Under the pieces are notes generated by a model. It was not told where the DNA came from. It was given only the letters and a program-made list of their open reading frames with translations, and did not search any database. From Scolanthus callimorphus (lineage: Eukaryota > Cnidaria > Anthozoa > Actiniaria > Edwardsiidae): a stretch of 64,000 nucleotides of DNA. Shown here piece by piece: positions 12,901 to 22,789 of this stretch (the stretch's first letter is position 1; every line of letters begins with the position of its first letter). Where the stretch lies: positions 22,325,086-22,389,085 of the forward strand of contig CM066923.1 in the NCBI GenBank assembly GCA_033964015.1. Reading direction: 5' to 3'. Both the position numbers and the translations under genes were made by a program.

Positions 12901-15900
12901 AGGACAAAGACAAAGGAGTCGGCAATCTCACCATCGGATTCTACATGATGAAGGTGAGAATTGTCAGCATCGCATCAAGGAGACACTTTCTGGACACATT
13001 TAGACTTCAGACTTTTATTTGCCTTTAACACATTTTATACAGGAGTGGCTGATCCGCAAATAGATTTAAAAATCGAGGCGGACGAGCCATATCAGGGTAT
13101 TTTAATATGTATTGTGTTCTACAAATTTCCTTGACATTGGACTGTTCCATTCCGATATTTATTGCACATGAACATCCTATCCGACTTGAAGAACCAATAT
13201 CTCTCTCTTATAGATCTTTCTCGTATGTTCTCTTCCAGGTAGAAGAGAATCGCAAATACCGAATTCATTCGATGTTTGAGAAGGCTGGCGACTCGATCTT
13301 CATAAACGCGCGCGAGGTGATGAACAGGTTCCATCTCACCCAAGGTCGATATGTGGTGGTGCCCTCTACGTACGAAGCCCACACCGCAGGGCACTATTTA
13401 CTGAGAATCTTCACCCAGAAAAGGTCCTCCGCCGTGTAAGTGTCTGGTTCATTTAGTGTGCGTGTGCAATTAACCAATTAACCAGGCAAAAGTTACAATA
13501 CGCCTTATGCACGTTGGCTATGGTAACATGCAAACGAACCCCTTGCATTCTCGATCTCAGAGCTCCCCGGCTCGTTGCCTCGCAGGGGAGGCTCTGGTGA
13601 CAGCCACTGACGCATGCGCGAGATTAGGTACAGAGCCCTTGAGAGAAACAACTTCCTGCTTCCCTTCCCCTGGTCTAAACTGCCGGTCCCAACTACATTC
13701 TGTCCTGGTGAATTGACCCAGATTTGACGTGTTTTAGGTTTCTGGATCAAGAGCATTCAGTCGGTAGCAAGATCTGGTGTTGTATTCCTCGTTGCCGCAC
13801 GCCTAACTGTGTACTCTCCGTCTACGTCAAATCCGCGGCTGGTCTACAGAAAACGGGCAAGATGAGCATGAGTGAGTTCCTTAAGCTCGGTCCCCACTAG
13901 CGTCATAAGGATCATAAACATCACTGACGTCTAAACGCACGACATAAGCACGATCACGTGAGCACGAATTTCTTATGATCGTGCGTTTAGCGCCTTGCGA
14001 CAAAAGGTCATAAGGAACATAAAGCCTGGTGCTTATGATTCTTATGATCCTTATGGCGCTAGTGGGGTCCGAGCTTTACAAGTTTGTCGTTAGGCTGGGG
14101 CCAAACTAAGTCAGCACGACCATTCAGCATTGTCCGGCCAATTCAATTCAACGTTATTGCGCACACGTTATATTTGATTTGCATTGTTTTAAAGTAATAA
14201 TTGACACCCTGAAGAGAGATGTGGGGGTGGTCTCCGTCATCGAATTGGCAGCCTGCATGACACAGGTATCCTGAACCCCGTGCCAGGCGTGCGACTCGGC
14301 TGCGGTCGCTGTGATGATGACGATGAATAATAAGTACAAAATAAAGAGATCAGATTGGGAAGTAACAAAATAAAATCATTTTGGAATTGTGCGTGGTAGT
14401 CAAAGTAGCACAAGCTGTCAAGTTGGCAATAATTTCCAAATTAGACAAGAGGTTACTTACCTTGAAGTGTAATTGTAATTCTCTGAAGATACACCGCTGA
14501 CCTCAAGTACTGACAAGGAATGCACAGTTATCCCATAATGTTGAGTGTATCGAAAGAGAATTCATAATTCTGTGCGCCGCTTCAGCTCGGGGGGGGGGGG
14601 GGGGGGGGTTGCAGCTCTTAGTTGGACTGGTTGTGATCCAGTCCAATTGTTAACACCATATCCATAACGCTATATCCATGAGCTTACTAGGGCGTTGGTT
14701 TGATTTCAGCATGTGATCCATACGCGTTGATCAAGTGTGAAGGCAGAAATATCAAATCCCCCATCAGGTTCGATACTCTCAACCCAAGCTGGGATGCGGG
14801 GGCGCTGTTCTACGTCAGGCAACCGCAGAAGAACCGGGTCGTTGTCCAGGTAAAAAGGACCAAAAGCACCAAAAGAGGACGGATATATAATGGGTAGGAC
14901 GGAAGGGGGCGTTGTTAGGCTCTGGTCAAGCGACACTCGGGAAATGGTGTTAGGCCCGAAAATCGAAAAAAAAAAAGCGAAAGGAAACAAAAGAACACAG
15001 GGACATACCTAACAGGGAATTTCTTCAGAAGCCCATCTATCGCATCCATGTGAAAAGCTGAATTCCCCATGGTGGAAGAATGCGGTGTTTGGATTCCCCG
15101 TGGCTATCCTTGTGAATTCCGAACACTTCCCATGCGCGTGACTTAGGAAATTCAGCATTTCCCATGGATGGGTTTTCTGCAGATAATCCCTGTGCCTGCT
15201 ACATTGTCCTCTTCGTTATAAGATTATAAATAGAGGTTTCTCCAAGGTGTTATGCTGTGGGCCCGATAGTAGTATAGTACGTACTGAATTAGCATTTTTT
15301 GCGGCGGAATACATAATGAGCTTTGCGGTTGAATTGATAAGCGTAAACACGCGGAATTAATGAGATTGCGGTTTATTGTTAACACAGGTGTTCTTTTGTT
15401 TTGCACGGGAATATATAATGAGCTTCGTGGCGTCATTGTTTTCGAAAGGATTAGGGACCGGAAGTGAACTCTGGAACAATTCCATACCTACTGTACTACT
15501 CCCGATGTCACTCGCCCAATCAAAGCAAAGAGGCAAGGGGTTGCAACAGACCGACACACAAGTAAACTTGAAAAGCATTATACTGGAAGCAAGGGGTTTC
15601 CAAAGGCAGTCGCAATTTTACTATCCTCTTATATACCTCCAGGGTTTCAGTAGGAAATTTTATAAATAGCACTTATTGTGCTATTTTGGCGGCACACTTA
15701 GTAGCAGATCAACACTCTTATCTAACGACATTTCATGGTACGTTTCTAGATCTGGGATCGCAACTGGTTTGTGGACAGTTTTATGGGCCAAGTGAAGATC
15801 CCTATAAAAATCTCAAACTCCAAGACTCAAGCCACGTACAAGTTGAAGGGGCGGCGCCGAGAACACGATCTGGAGATGCCGGGTTCGGTGGTGGTACAGA

Positions 15901-15932
15901 TCGCCGCATATCACGACATGTTTAGCATTTAA
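2584..15932 (+). CDS. CAPN5-like: Calpain-5/6-like cysteine protease, 13 exons, complete
   Basis: Exons: 2584-2748, 4492-4629, 5470-5678, 8240-8432, 9878-9961, 10517-10626, 10886-10963, 11089-11272, 12831-12953, 13239-13435, 13738-13871, 14710-14849, 15750-15932 (TAA 15930-15932). All introns are GT-AG and phases match, giving 1938 nt and 645 aa, close to the 640 aa of vertebrate calpain-5. The start fits the family: [19 protein letters not shown] aligns with the calpain-5 N-terminus. Domain order: N-terminal anchor; papain-like core about 26-345 with Cys83 ([14 protein letters not shown]), His254 ([11 protein letters not shown]) and Asn286 (RLRNPWG); beta-sandwich domain III; C-terminal C2 domain (about 505-625, [11 protein letters not shown]). 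There is no penta-EF-hand domain, as in the CAPN5/tra-3 group. It should be a Ca2+-dependent intracellular protease. No lesions are seen in the coding exons; the introns are crowded with transposons. Confidence 0.95.
3947..4399 (-). mobile_element. MITE family 'CCCTAAAAGATACC', copy 1 (calpain intron 1)
   Basis: Begins with CCCG followed by a G run of about 45, then GGACTCCCATATTTTTTGAC. The body is peppered with CCCTAAAAGATACC motifs. It is the reverse complement of the fuller copy at 16848-17316, but the far end stops about 60 bp short of that copy's terminus. Confidence 0.8.
5727..5917. mobile_element. MITE with TIR TGTGGTTCCAGAA (calpain intron 3)
   Basis: 191-bp palindromic element. The left end TGTGGTTCCAGAATTATCCA pairs with the right end GGGGTATGGATATTTTCTGG followed by AACCACA. 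The interior is G-rich on both arms. A one-sided fragment of the same family lies at 60089-60185. Confidence 0.75.
5955..7232. mobile_element. 1.28-kb foldback transposon with 7-bp tandem arrays in each arm (calpain intron 3)
   Basis: Ends CAGGCGCGGATCCAGA and TCTGGATCCGCGCCTG are inverted. The inverted similarity extends several hundred bases inward: the arm containing GAATTAACATTGTCTCTGGG recurs inverted near 6930. Each arm carries a 7-bp array, GCAGGTC repeated about 9 times at 6106-6171 and GACCTGY units at 7095-7188. No transposase is recognised inside. Confidence 0.85.
7435..7756. mobile_element. PIF/Harbinger-like MITE, 3-bp target duplication (calpain intron 3)
   Basis: Ends GGCAGGGGTCGCACTTGGCA and TTTGCCAAATGCGACCCCTG followed by CC, flanked by TTT on both sides. 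The interior is rich in TTTGCCAA/TTGGCAAA. Same family as 12196-12500, which is flanked by TAA. 3-bp duplications and G-rich TIRs suggest PIF/Harbinger. Confidence 0.8.
8512..8831. mobile_element. MITE with TIR GGGTGCTTA (calpain intron 4)
   Basis: 320-bp element whose ends GGGTGCTTAATACCATTATG and CATAATGGTAAGCACCC are inverted repeats. The internal arms also pair (CCGGTTGGGAGATAAATTGT with ATTTATCTCCCAACCGGAAT). It lies about 80 bp past the exon 4 donor. Confidence 0.8.
10121..10331. mobile_element. Near-perfect palindromic MITE (calpain intron 5)
   Basis: About 211 bp. Long arms start ATAGACCAAATCGGCTAACG and end with the complement GGCCGATTTGGTCTAT; the pairing continues through GTTGCCACCCAATTCAG, about 50 bp per arm. 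Confidence 0.85.
11287..12187. mobile_element. Host MITE of the CCCGGG/GTGCTCGTCG type, split by a nested insertion (calpain intron 8)
   Basis: Left end GGGGGTGCTCGTCGGGAACG and right end CGACGAGCACCCCCGCCCC are inverted. The body contains AAAGGTAC motifs as in the relative at 52606-52918. It is interrupted by the element at 11474-12169, which is flanked by 8-bp repeats of this element's own sequence. It starts about 15 bp after the exon 8 donor. Confidence 0.8.
11474..12169. mobile_element. hAT-like non-autonomous element, 21-bp perfect TIR, 8-bp TSD
   Basis: The 696-bp insert begins with TAGGCCTTTCCAGATTGTGC and ends with the exact inverse (21 bp counting the next base). It is flanked by ACGACGAG at 11466-11473 and 12170-12177. 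An 8-bp duplication fits the hAT superfamily. Subterminal GGAGCACTTTTT-like motifs recur at both ends. A 43-codon ORF (11783-11914, [20 protein letters not shown]...) may be a remnant of a transposase N-terminus; this is a guess. Confidence 0.9.
12196..12500. mobile_element. PIF/Harbinger-like MITE, TAA target duplication (calpain intron 8)
   Basis: Second copy of the GGCAGGG...CCTGCC family, 305 bp, flanked by TAA at 12193-12195 and 12501-12503. The TTTGCCA-rich subterminal sequence is shared with 7435-7756. It sits 8 bp beyond the preceding MITE. Confidence 0.8.
12574..12673. mobile_element. 100-bp hairpin MITE
   Basis: GAGGGACCGAATCAGCCCTT and AAGGGCTAATGCGGTCCCTC are inverted, with CACCAAAAA on the inner arms. 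Calpain intron 8. Confidence 0.7.
13883..14076. mobile_element. 194-bp MITE with ~35-bp TIR (calpain intron 11)
   Basis: AAGCTCGGTCCCCACTAGCG at the left and CGCTAGTGGGGTCCGAGCTT at the right are inverted; pairing continues through CATAAGGATCATAA. It starts 12 bp after the exon 11 donor. Confidence 0.85.
14589..14608 (+). repeat. Poly-G tract, 20 nt
   Basis: Uninterrupted G run in calpain intron 11. Other runs of 10 or more G or C occur near 3949, 32738, 40482, 47100, 49870, 51936 and 62874, often at MITE ends. Confidence 0.95.
15012..15196. mobile_element. Possible MITE (calpain intron 12)
   Basis: ACAGGGAATTTCTTCAGAAG and the inverse-like CTGCAGATAATCCCTGTGC bracket about 185 bp. The interior repeats of GAATTCCCCATGG also mirror each other. 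Ends are imprecise. Confidence 0.4.
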
Positions 15933-15972
15933 ATCAATATAATTGGGATTTATCATGTAATATTTAGGTGTC

Positions 15973-16266
15973 TGATTCTCATCCGCTACGGTAGAGTTTG
16001 TTGCTACTTCCTACCTCCGCGTTTGCTCAACGTCACGCTTATCATGGCCTAAGCAAGGTTAGTCGGGTACACTGTGGAGAGTAGCCTGATTCTCATCCGC
16101 TACGGTAGAGTTCGTTGACCTTTCCTACCTCCGTGTCTGATTAACGTCACGCTTATCATGGTCTAAGCAAGTTTAGTCAGGTGCCCTGTGGAGAGTAGCC
16201 TGATTCTCATCCGCTACGGTTGAGTTCGTTGACACTTCCTACCTCCGTGTTTGATCAAAGTCACGG
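15973..16266 (+). repeat. 114-bp tandem repeat, ~2.6 copies
   Basis: TGATTCTCATCCGCTACGGT begins units at 15973, 16087 and 16201. It starts about 40 bp after the calpain stop, so it may fall in the 3' UTR. Units differ by scattered substitutions. Confidence 0.85.
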
Positions 16267-16841
16267 GGTGAAACGTGCCGGATGATCACGTGGGGGATAT
16301 GGACCAATCACAACGAAGCTTTTTTTACTTTCGTCCAATCAGGGTTAAGCTGTCTCACCAGCTATAGATTCGCCAATTCAACTTGCTAGAGGGATTTTTT
16401 CCCTCAGGTTTTAGTGTTTTTCGAATGGAATCACTCAACAAAATGAGTAGAATATGGATATTTATATCTTCACCTTGTCATCTGGGCAAAGGAAGGGTAA
16501 ATTTCAGCGATTTGAAAAGATAAAATTGGCAAGATTCCTTGGCAAGTCGACCTGGTGGAACACGTGACCCCGTGATGCTGATCACGTGCGGATGTAGAAA
16601 CAAAATGTACCGCAGCGGCTGTGAATCAAGCTAGGTAGTGAGAGGCGACCTGTGCCTTTCTTGTACCTCAGTTTTAATCACGACACATCTCTCGATCGTC
16701 CTGACAGACCGGCTGAAATTAGAAACACCCAATGACCAGCTGTCAAAATAACAGTCTCGTTGGCTGCTTCGAAAGTAGATATCAAGAGATATAGTTGGTG
16801 ATAGTTTACTATCACGCGTGTCTGTTATCAAAACTACCGTG
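16267..16841. other. Intergenic, nothing recognised
   Basis: AT-rich sequence with CACGTG motifs near 16288, 16562 and 16584. No ORF or repeat structure that I can name. Confidence 0.4.
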
Positions 16842-16847
16842 ACTATC

Positions 16848-17316
16848 CCCGGGGGGGACTCCTATATTTTTGGGTCGGGGATGATCGTCGTATCTAATCT
16901 TATCGTCGTATCTTATCTTAAGGGTTAAAATCACGGGGGTTGGTCTTATTTAGGGATGATCGTGGTCTTCAATAAATTTTAGGGAAATTGGTATCTTTTA
17001 GGGCTAAATATGTGTCCAAATTGTTTCATGATGGTGTTTCTAAAAACTGTGATTACTCGATGAGAAGACGATAAATTAGAAGGCAGCATTTTAGTCAAAC
17101 ACGGAAATTTCATGATGGGTATCTTTTACCTGTTACCTGTCTCCTTCGCGCCTACTTGGCATATAAGGCATCATCTTTTAGGGTATCTTTTAGAGCTTTT
17201 AGGGTAAAACATTATTTGAGCCACGCCATGTTTGGTATCTTTTAAGGGTGAAACTGAAATTTTCCGACGATCATCCCCGACTAAAAAAATATGGGATCCC
17301 TCCTCCCCCCGGGGGA
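16848..17316 (+). mobile_element. MITE family 'CCCTAAAAGATACC', reference copy with TIRs and 6-bp TSD
   Basis: 469-bp element. TIRs: CCCGGGGGGGACTCCTATAT, continuing to GGGGATGATCGTCG, at the left; CGACGATCATCCCCGAC, continuing to TCCCCCCGGGGG, at the right. The flanks are ACTATC at 16842-16847 and 17317-17322, a likely target duplication. The interior carries spaced GGTATCTTTTAGGG motifs. No coding capacity. Confidence 0.88.
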
Positions 17317-17342
17317 ACTATCATCAGCTATCACTCCCTTAG

Positions 17343-17696
17343 CCTGTACATCCGCTACTATTTACTCGAAGAGAATTAGTAGCGTCTGTGAAATTCCATC
17401 ACTAATAGTGTTCAGGTCACGCAATGAAACATAAATGTGCATAATAATGAATAAGTTCAGCCAAAAATGACTAGCTCTTGTACATCAGCTACTAGCCTCC
17501 CTCCTCTGTAGCAGGATGAGTGTGTGAGGAAGATTTTTCAGCCAATCAAATTCGAGGAAAATTGATTACGTGACCGCGAGACAATCAAAACGAGTCCCGA
17601 GTCCTGGAGAAGGGATTGCGTGACCTGAACATGATTAGCAACGGGATTTCACACACGCTACTAATCCTCTTGGAGTTAGTAGCGGATGTACACAGG
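17343..17696. mobile_element. 354-bp MITE with TIR CCTGTACATCCGCTACTA
   Basis: The right end TTAGTAGCGGATGTACACAGG is the inverse of the left. Inner arms around TTAGTAGCGTCTGTGAAATTC and the mirrored GGGATTTCACACACGCTACT also pair. Confidence 0.85.
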
Positions 17697-18284
17697 TTAT
17701 CATTCACTTTGAAAACGTTGAAAATCGACACGAGAGTCTTACTCCATTAGAGCGTGCAAGAGTGAATGATAGTCAACTTTCATCGCCGTTTGATCCATGC
17801 TTGACATTCTAAGAAAACCCTATGCAATGCATCGGAGTTCATGGTGTTATGGTTATGAGGAAATGCGCCTAATATACAACTGCATAGATTGCGCAAAAAA
17901 CAAATAAGTGAAAAGAATAAAGAGAATTTGTCCATTGAAAGATAACATACCCCTAATTAGGGCATGCCAATATTCACAAGCTAGATAGTAAATATTTTGT
18001 AGGCATCTTAAAAATGCTTTTCCTTTGTACGCATGTTTTAGTAAATGACTTTGGTACAAATAGGAATAGTTTCGGAAAATATGATGTAAAGTATTGTCAT
18101 TTGTATCATCGTTACGCATTATAATGTATTTCTTGTAATGAAGTGCTGGACCATTAAAATGAATAATGTTCATTGCGTCAAAAAGAGTTGTCGTTTTGTC
18201 AATGCCCACCCGTGGGTGACGCGGGTTACCTGTGTGGCTATCTAGTGCCAGGCTCTTTGGGGCTAAAACAAAGCTGGCGTCCTA
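17697..18284. other. Intergenic, no gene
   Basis: AT-rich sequence without a supported gene. The segment 18198-18262 (CCCGTGGGTGACGCGGGTTA) resembles 58945-59010, so it is a dispersed repeat fragment. Confidence 0.4.
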
Positions 18285-18982
18285 TTCGCACTGGGTCCCA
18301 GTAGTACGCATATAAGAGATCAACTCATTAGCATATGTCTCAGTCTCAGTTGGTTTGAGAACGCTGCGCCGTCGACGTCTCTCTGGTCCGACTAAAAGTT
18401 CTATACTCTACACAAGACTTCACAGCCATTCTACAATTAAAGTCTACAGGTTTCATCGTCTCCACTTATTCCCTCTTCCTGCCAGCAGTCTACTATTCGC
18501 TCGGTGGCGTCTGCAATTTCGGTTTGAATTCTAATGTTGTGCTTTATAATATCCTGTCATTTGCCTCCATGCCGTTTCACTCAAGGGCGAACTGTTTCAT
18601 TTATATTTGCAGGTCCACAGTCGTACCGGGTTCCGCGGGAGCTCTCCTACTGTTCTACCGGCGTTTTCCTTCGTAAATAAATACGCGAACCCGAAGCCGA
18701 GTTGGCCGCGTGTTGGAGCATACTTGTCGTACTTCTATCGGCCATTCTCTACCGCCATCTCGTCACGCTGCCTCTGTAGTAAGCTGGCTTTCAGTATCCT
18801 AGCTTGTCTGCCACTTAGTTGTTGCCATTACAATTTTTGCTTATGTGTTCGTTGAGTACAGCACAATTTGTAGCTATTATCTTCCCGCTCCCTGTTAGTC
18901 TGGCAAAGTAGTTCGCTTACCACGGATTTATATGGTAATTGCCTCGCCATTTGTCTTGTTTCCGTCATTGCTTTATGTACAT

Positions 18983-19830
18983 GGGCGACTGGGTGAGCCT
19001 CGCCGTAAATTTTTTCACTCCATTTTCTGTGCATGTGGGCGACTGGGTGAGCCTCGCCATATAATTTTCTCTCTATTTTTATGCACATGGGCGACTGGGT
19101 GAGCCTCGCCGTAAATTTTTTCACTCCATTTCTGTGCATGTGGGCGACTGGGTGAGCCTCGCCATATAATTTTTCTCTCTATTTTTATGCACATGGGCGA
19201 CTGGGTGAGCCTCGCCGTAATTTTTTTTTTTCACTCCTTTTTCTGTGCATGTGGGCGACTGGGTGAGCCTCGCCATATAATTTTTCTCTCTATTTTTATG
19301 CACATGGGCGACTGGGTGAGCCTCGCCGTAAATTTTTTCACTCCATTTTCTGTGCATGTGGGCGACTGGGTGAGCCTCGCCATATAATTTTTCTCTCTAT
19401 TTTTATGCACATGGGCGACTGGGTGAGCCTCGCCGTAATTTTTTTTTTTCACTCCTTTTTCTGTGCATGTGGGCGACTGGGTGAGCCTCGCCATATAATT
19501 TTTCTCTCTATTTTTATGCACATGGGCGACAGGGTGAGCCTCGCCGTAAATTTTTTCACTCCTTTTCTGTGCATGTGGGCGACTGGGTGAGCCTCGCCAT
19601 ATAATTTTTCTCTCTATTTTTATGCACATGGGGGACTGGGTGAGCCTCGCCGTAAATTTTTTTCACTCCATTTTCTTCTGCGCATTTGGGCGACTGGGTG
19701 AACCTCGCCGTAAAATTTTCTCTCCATTTTCTGTGCATGTGAGCGACTGGGGTGAACCTCGCCGTAATATGTTTCACTATTTTTATGCACATAGGCGACC
19801 GGGTGAACCTCGCCATATAATTTTTCACTC
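18983..19830 (+). repeat. 53-54-bp satellite arranged as ~106-bp dimers, ~16 monomers
   Basis: GGGCGACTGGGTGAGCCTCG recurs about every 53 bp (18983, 19037, 19089, 19142, 19195 ...). Two linker types alternate: CCGTAAATTTTTTCACTCC and CCATATAATTTTTCTCTCT. The last copies are diverged. Long ORFs across it on both strands are by-products of the period. Confidence 0.95.
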
Positions 19831-20430
19831 CATTTTCTCGCCATATACTTTGGTGTATTTTCATGGGTCGTATCCCCTTCTCAGCACTCCCGGAGAGGCT
19901 ATCTAATGTCCTCTGGGCAATGTCGGTTCCTTTTGTCCCTTGGGACATCTGGAATCCGTCCAGTGCCCTGTCCTCGGACGGGGCATTCTGGGTTTGCTGG
20001 GTTTGGGGCTGTTCCCCTTTGCCTCGTAGTGTATAGCCATTTCAGTACATAGACGTATATTTATGGGCAGGGGTGCAGCCCCCAACCCAGTAAACCCCTT
20101 GTACTTAGCCTCGTGGTGCAGTTATATACACAATGTTAATTGCATGCGATATTCCCTACATAAGGGGCTTGAGGGTTGAGTTTTGGGGAGACTATTGGCT
20201 GTTCTGGGTCTTATATGTCATGTCTTGCTTGTGCCCCTTTTGTTTAGCCACATATGGCGAGTTTTATGTTGGTACGCCTTTATCTATAACTCCTCAATCT
20301 GTCTATCGTCTACTTTGCCTTAGTACTGCGCTCGACCTCGGTTCGACCCAGCCTATAAAGTGTGTTACTGTGATTGCAATTGTTTTCCCTGAGTTATGGG
20401 GTAGTTAGGTATAATTCTGAGTTTCGGGTA

Positions 20431-20965
20431 GTTTTGTGTGGGCCTAGAGGATAGTCATGAATTATGCCAGGATATGTCTGAGTTGTGGGATAGTTCTGAG
20501 TTGTGGGCTAGTTCTGAGTTATGGGTAATTCAGAATTATGGAGAGGACTAGTAGAAAGTAGTTTTGTGTAAGCCTAGAGGAAAGACATGAATTATGCCAG
20601 GATATGTCTGAGTTGTGGGATAGTTCTGAGTTGTGGGATAGTTCTGATTTGTGGGCTAGTTCTGAGTTGTGGGTAATTCAGAATTAGTAGAAGAACTAGT
20701 AGGTAGTAGTTTTGTGTCAGCCTAGAGGATAGTCATGAATTATGCCAGGATATGTCTGAGTTGCAGGACAGTTCTGAGTTGTGGGCTAGTTCGGAGTTAT
20801 GGGTTATTCAGAATTATGGAAAGAACAAGTAGGTAGTAGTTTTGTGTAAGCCTAGAGGATAGTCCTCAATTATGCCAGGATATGTCTGAGTTGCCGGATA
20901 GTTCTGAGTTATGGGCTAGTTCTGAGTTATGGGTAATTCAGAATTATGGATAGGACTAGTAGGTA
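20431..20965 (+). repeat. ~130-bp degenerate tandem repeat, 4 copies
   Basis: CCTAGAGGATAGTCATGAAT-like starts lie at 20443, 20573, 20721 and 20851 (spacing 130, 148, 130). Each unit contains sub-repeats of GAGTTGTGGGATAGTTCT. Confidence 0.9.
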
Positions 20966-21071
20966 GTGAAGTGGTGCTTGAACCTGCTTGCAGAGTGTCA
21001 GATCAGCGTAGCCAGGCCTACTTTCCCATAACTTATATAGTACAATGGGATCCAGTGCGAATATAGTACTA

Positions 21072-21342
21072 TTCGCACTGGGTCCCAGTAGTACGCATAT
21101 AAGAGATCAACTCATTAGCATATGTCTCAGTCTCAGTTGGTTTGAGAACAAGCGCCGGAATGGCGTCCATGGGGGACGCCATGTGTCGGTGGCGGCTGTG
21201 GGTCCCATTGTGCTCACCCTTAGGCTTGGCGGCGCCTTCTTACTTTTATTCACCCACCCTCCCTCCCTTTGCCTTTGCCATTTTGTGCTCCGCCAGGCCT
21301 ACTTTCCCATAACTTATATAGTACAATGGGATCCAGTGCGAA
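21072..21342. mobile_element. 271-bp miniature derivative, 10-bp flanking duplication
   Basis: It has the same two termini as the 2.8-kb element with a 120-bp unrelated GC-rich core. TATAGTACTA flanks it at 21062-21071 and 21343-21352. It lies directly beside the parent-type element, separated only by the 10-bp repeat. Confidence 0.85.
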
Positions 21343-21496
21343 TATAGTACTACACGAACATCCACGAACAGTGTTTCGCGTTTCGTTCGAAAAATCTGCA
21401 TGTTTTGATGAACGGTAAGCAGAAACTTCCATATCAGGAAAGTACTGAACGTTTATACCCTATTCACACTAATAGTCCGGTCAATTTGGAAGTTAA

Positions 21497-22496
21497 CACG
21501 CCGGGCCTATAAGGATCAAAAATCGCCGGGGTTTGTTGTAACTTTCTGAGTTTTAATCCAATCACTACCAAATTTCACATGTAAATAGTACTCATGAAAT
21601 TAACAAACATTGTAATTTTGGAATTTTCAAATTAACGAATTTTGGCGGGAAAATGACGTCATCAATCTTACACCGAAATTTTAAATCGATCATGTGAAAT
21701 TTTTATGACTTGGATATGAAAAAGCTCATTGAGATAGCCACAAAACCGAAAAGATTTTTGAAATATCTCATTCCCTTGAGAAGTTATGAATATGTTAAGT
21801 TTGCAATGTCCGCCATTTTGTTTTTTAGACAAAATGGCAGCCATTGGCAGCTGGTACAAAATTGCAGGGCTTGTTCTAACTTGGTGAGTTTTAATCCAAT
21901 CACTTCTAAATTTCACATGTAAATAGTACTCATGAAATTTACAAACACTGTCATTTTAGAATTTTCAAATTAACGAATTTTGGCGGGAAAATGACGTCAT
22001 CAACCTTAAACCAAAATTTCAAATCGATCATGAAATTTTTGAGAATCGGGTATGAAAGAGCTCATTGAGATAGCCACAAAACCGAAAAGATTTTTGAAAT
22101 ATCTCATTCCGTTAAGCAGTTATGGATATTTTAAGTTTGTATTTTTCACGGCCGCTGACCAAAACAAAATGGCGGACATTGCAAACTTAAAATATTCATA
22201 ACTTCTCAAGGGAATGAGATATTTCAAAAATCTTTTCGGCTTTGTGGCTATCTCAATGAGCTCTTTCATATCCAGGTCATAAAAATTTCATATGATCGAT
22301 TTGAAATTTTGGTGTAAGATTGATGACGTCATTTCCCGCCAAAATTCGTTAATTTCAAAATCCCAAAACGACTGTGTTTGTTAATTTCATGAGTACTATT
22401 TACATGTGAAATATGGTAGTGATTGGATTAAAACTCACAAAGTTAGAACAAACCCGGCGATTTTTGATCCTTATAGGCCCGGCGTGTAACCTGGAA
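21497..22496. mobile_element. 1-kb foldback element built of three ~340-bp modules
   Basis: Ends CACGCCGGGCCTATAAGGAT and ATCCTTATAGGCCCGGCGTG are inverted. A module with TTTTAATCCAATCACTAC, AATGACGTCATCAA and GAGCTCATTGAGATAGCCAC occurs directly at ~21535-21800 and ~21870-22130, and inverted at ~22180-22450. It contains PyTGACGTCA motifs but no coding. Confidence 0.85.
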
Positions 22497-22789
22497 AAAA
22501 TTGCAACAAGGTAGGGCTATGGACTGTATAACCGTAACTCGGTGTGATATTGAACGCGAGCAATTTCTTCCTACTGCGTAATGTGATTGCATAGATGTGA
22601 ATTTTGTGTGTGTTATAACCAGTTCTTCAAAATATAATAACTAAATAATCCTGAGTTTTGACGAATCCGTTATTGATCCTTGCATTTCCCACTAGGATAC
22701 AAAGTTTGAATATTATACGCCAAAAGAAATAAAAGAAAGAAACTATTCATAGCTCAACGCTCAGTAATTACTTGTTTCAACCGAAAAAC

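Larger units (their letters stand above)
18285..21061. mobile_element. 2.8-kb inverted-repeat element carrying two satellites
   Basis: The left end TTCGCACTGGGTCCCAGTAG is inverted at the right as TGGGATCCAGTGCGAA. The ~80 bp of left end (through CTCAGTCTCAGTTGGTTTGA) and ~50 bp of right end (GCCAGGCCTACTTTCCCATA...) are both reused by the mini-element at 21072-21342. Between them lie a 53-bp satellite and a ~130-bp satellite, with no recognisable transposase or RT, so it looks non-autonomous. No matching target duplication is seen at its left border. Confidence 0.7.

Noticed and set aside
18828..19948. Several long ORFs on both strands with repeated SPTCTE/GDWVSLA-type peptides
   Set aside because: They are translations of the 53-bp satellite; open frames on both strands follow from the period.
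20133..20408. 91-codon plus ORF within the 2.8-kb element
   Set aside because: Hydrophobic but with no recognised domain or context; probably chance.
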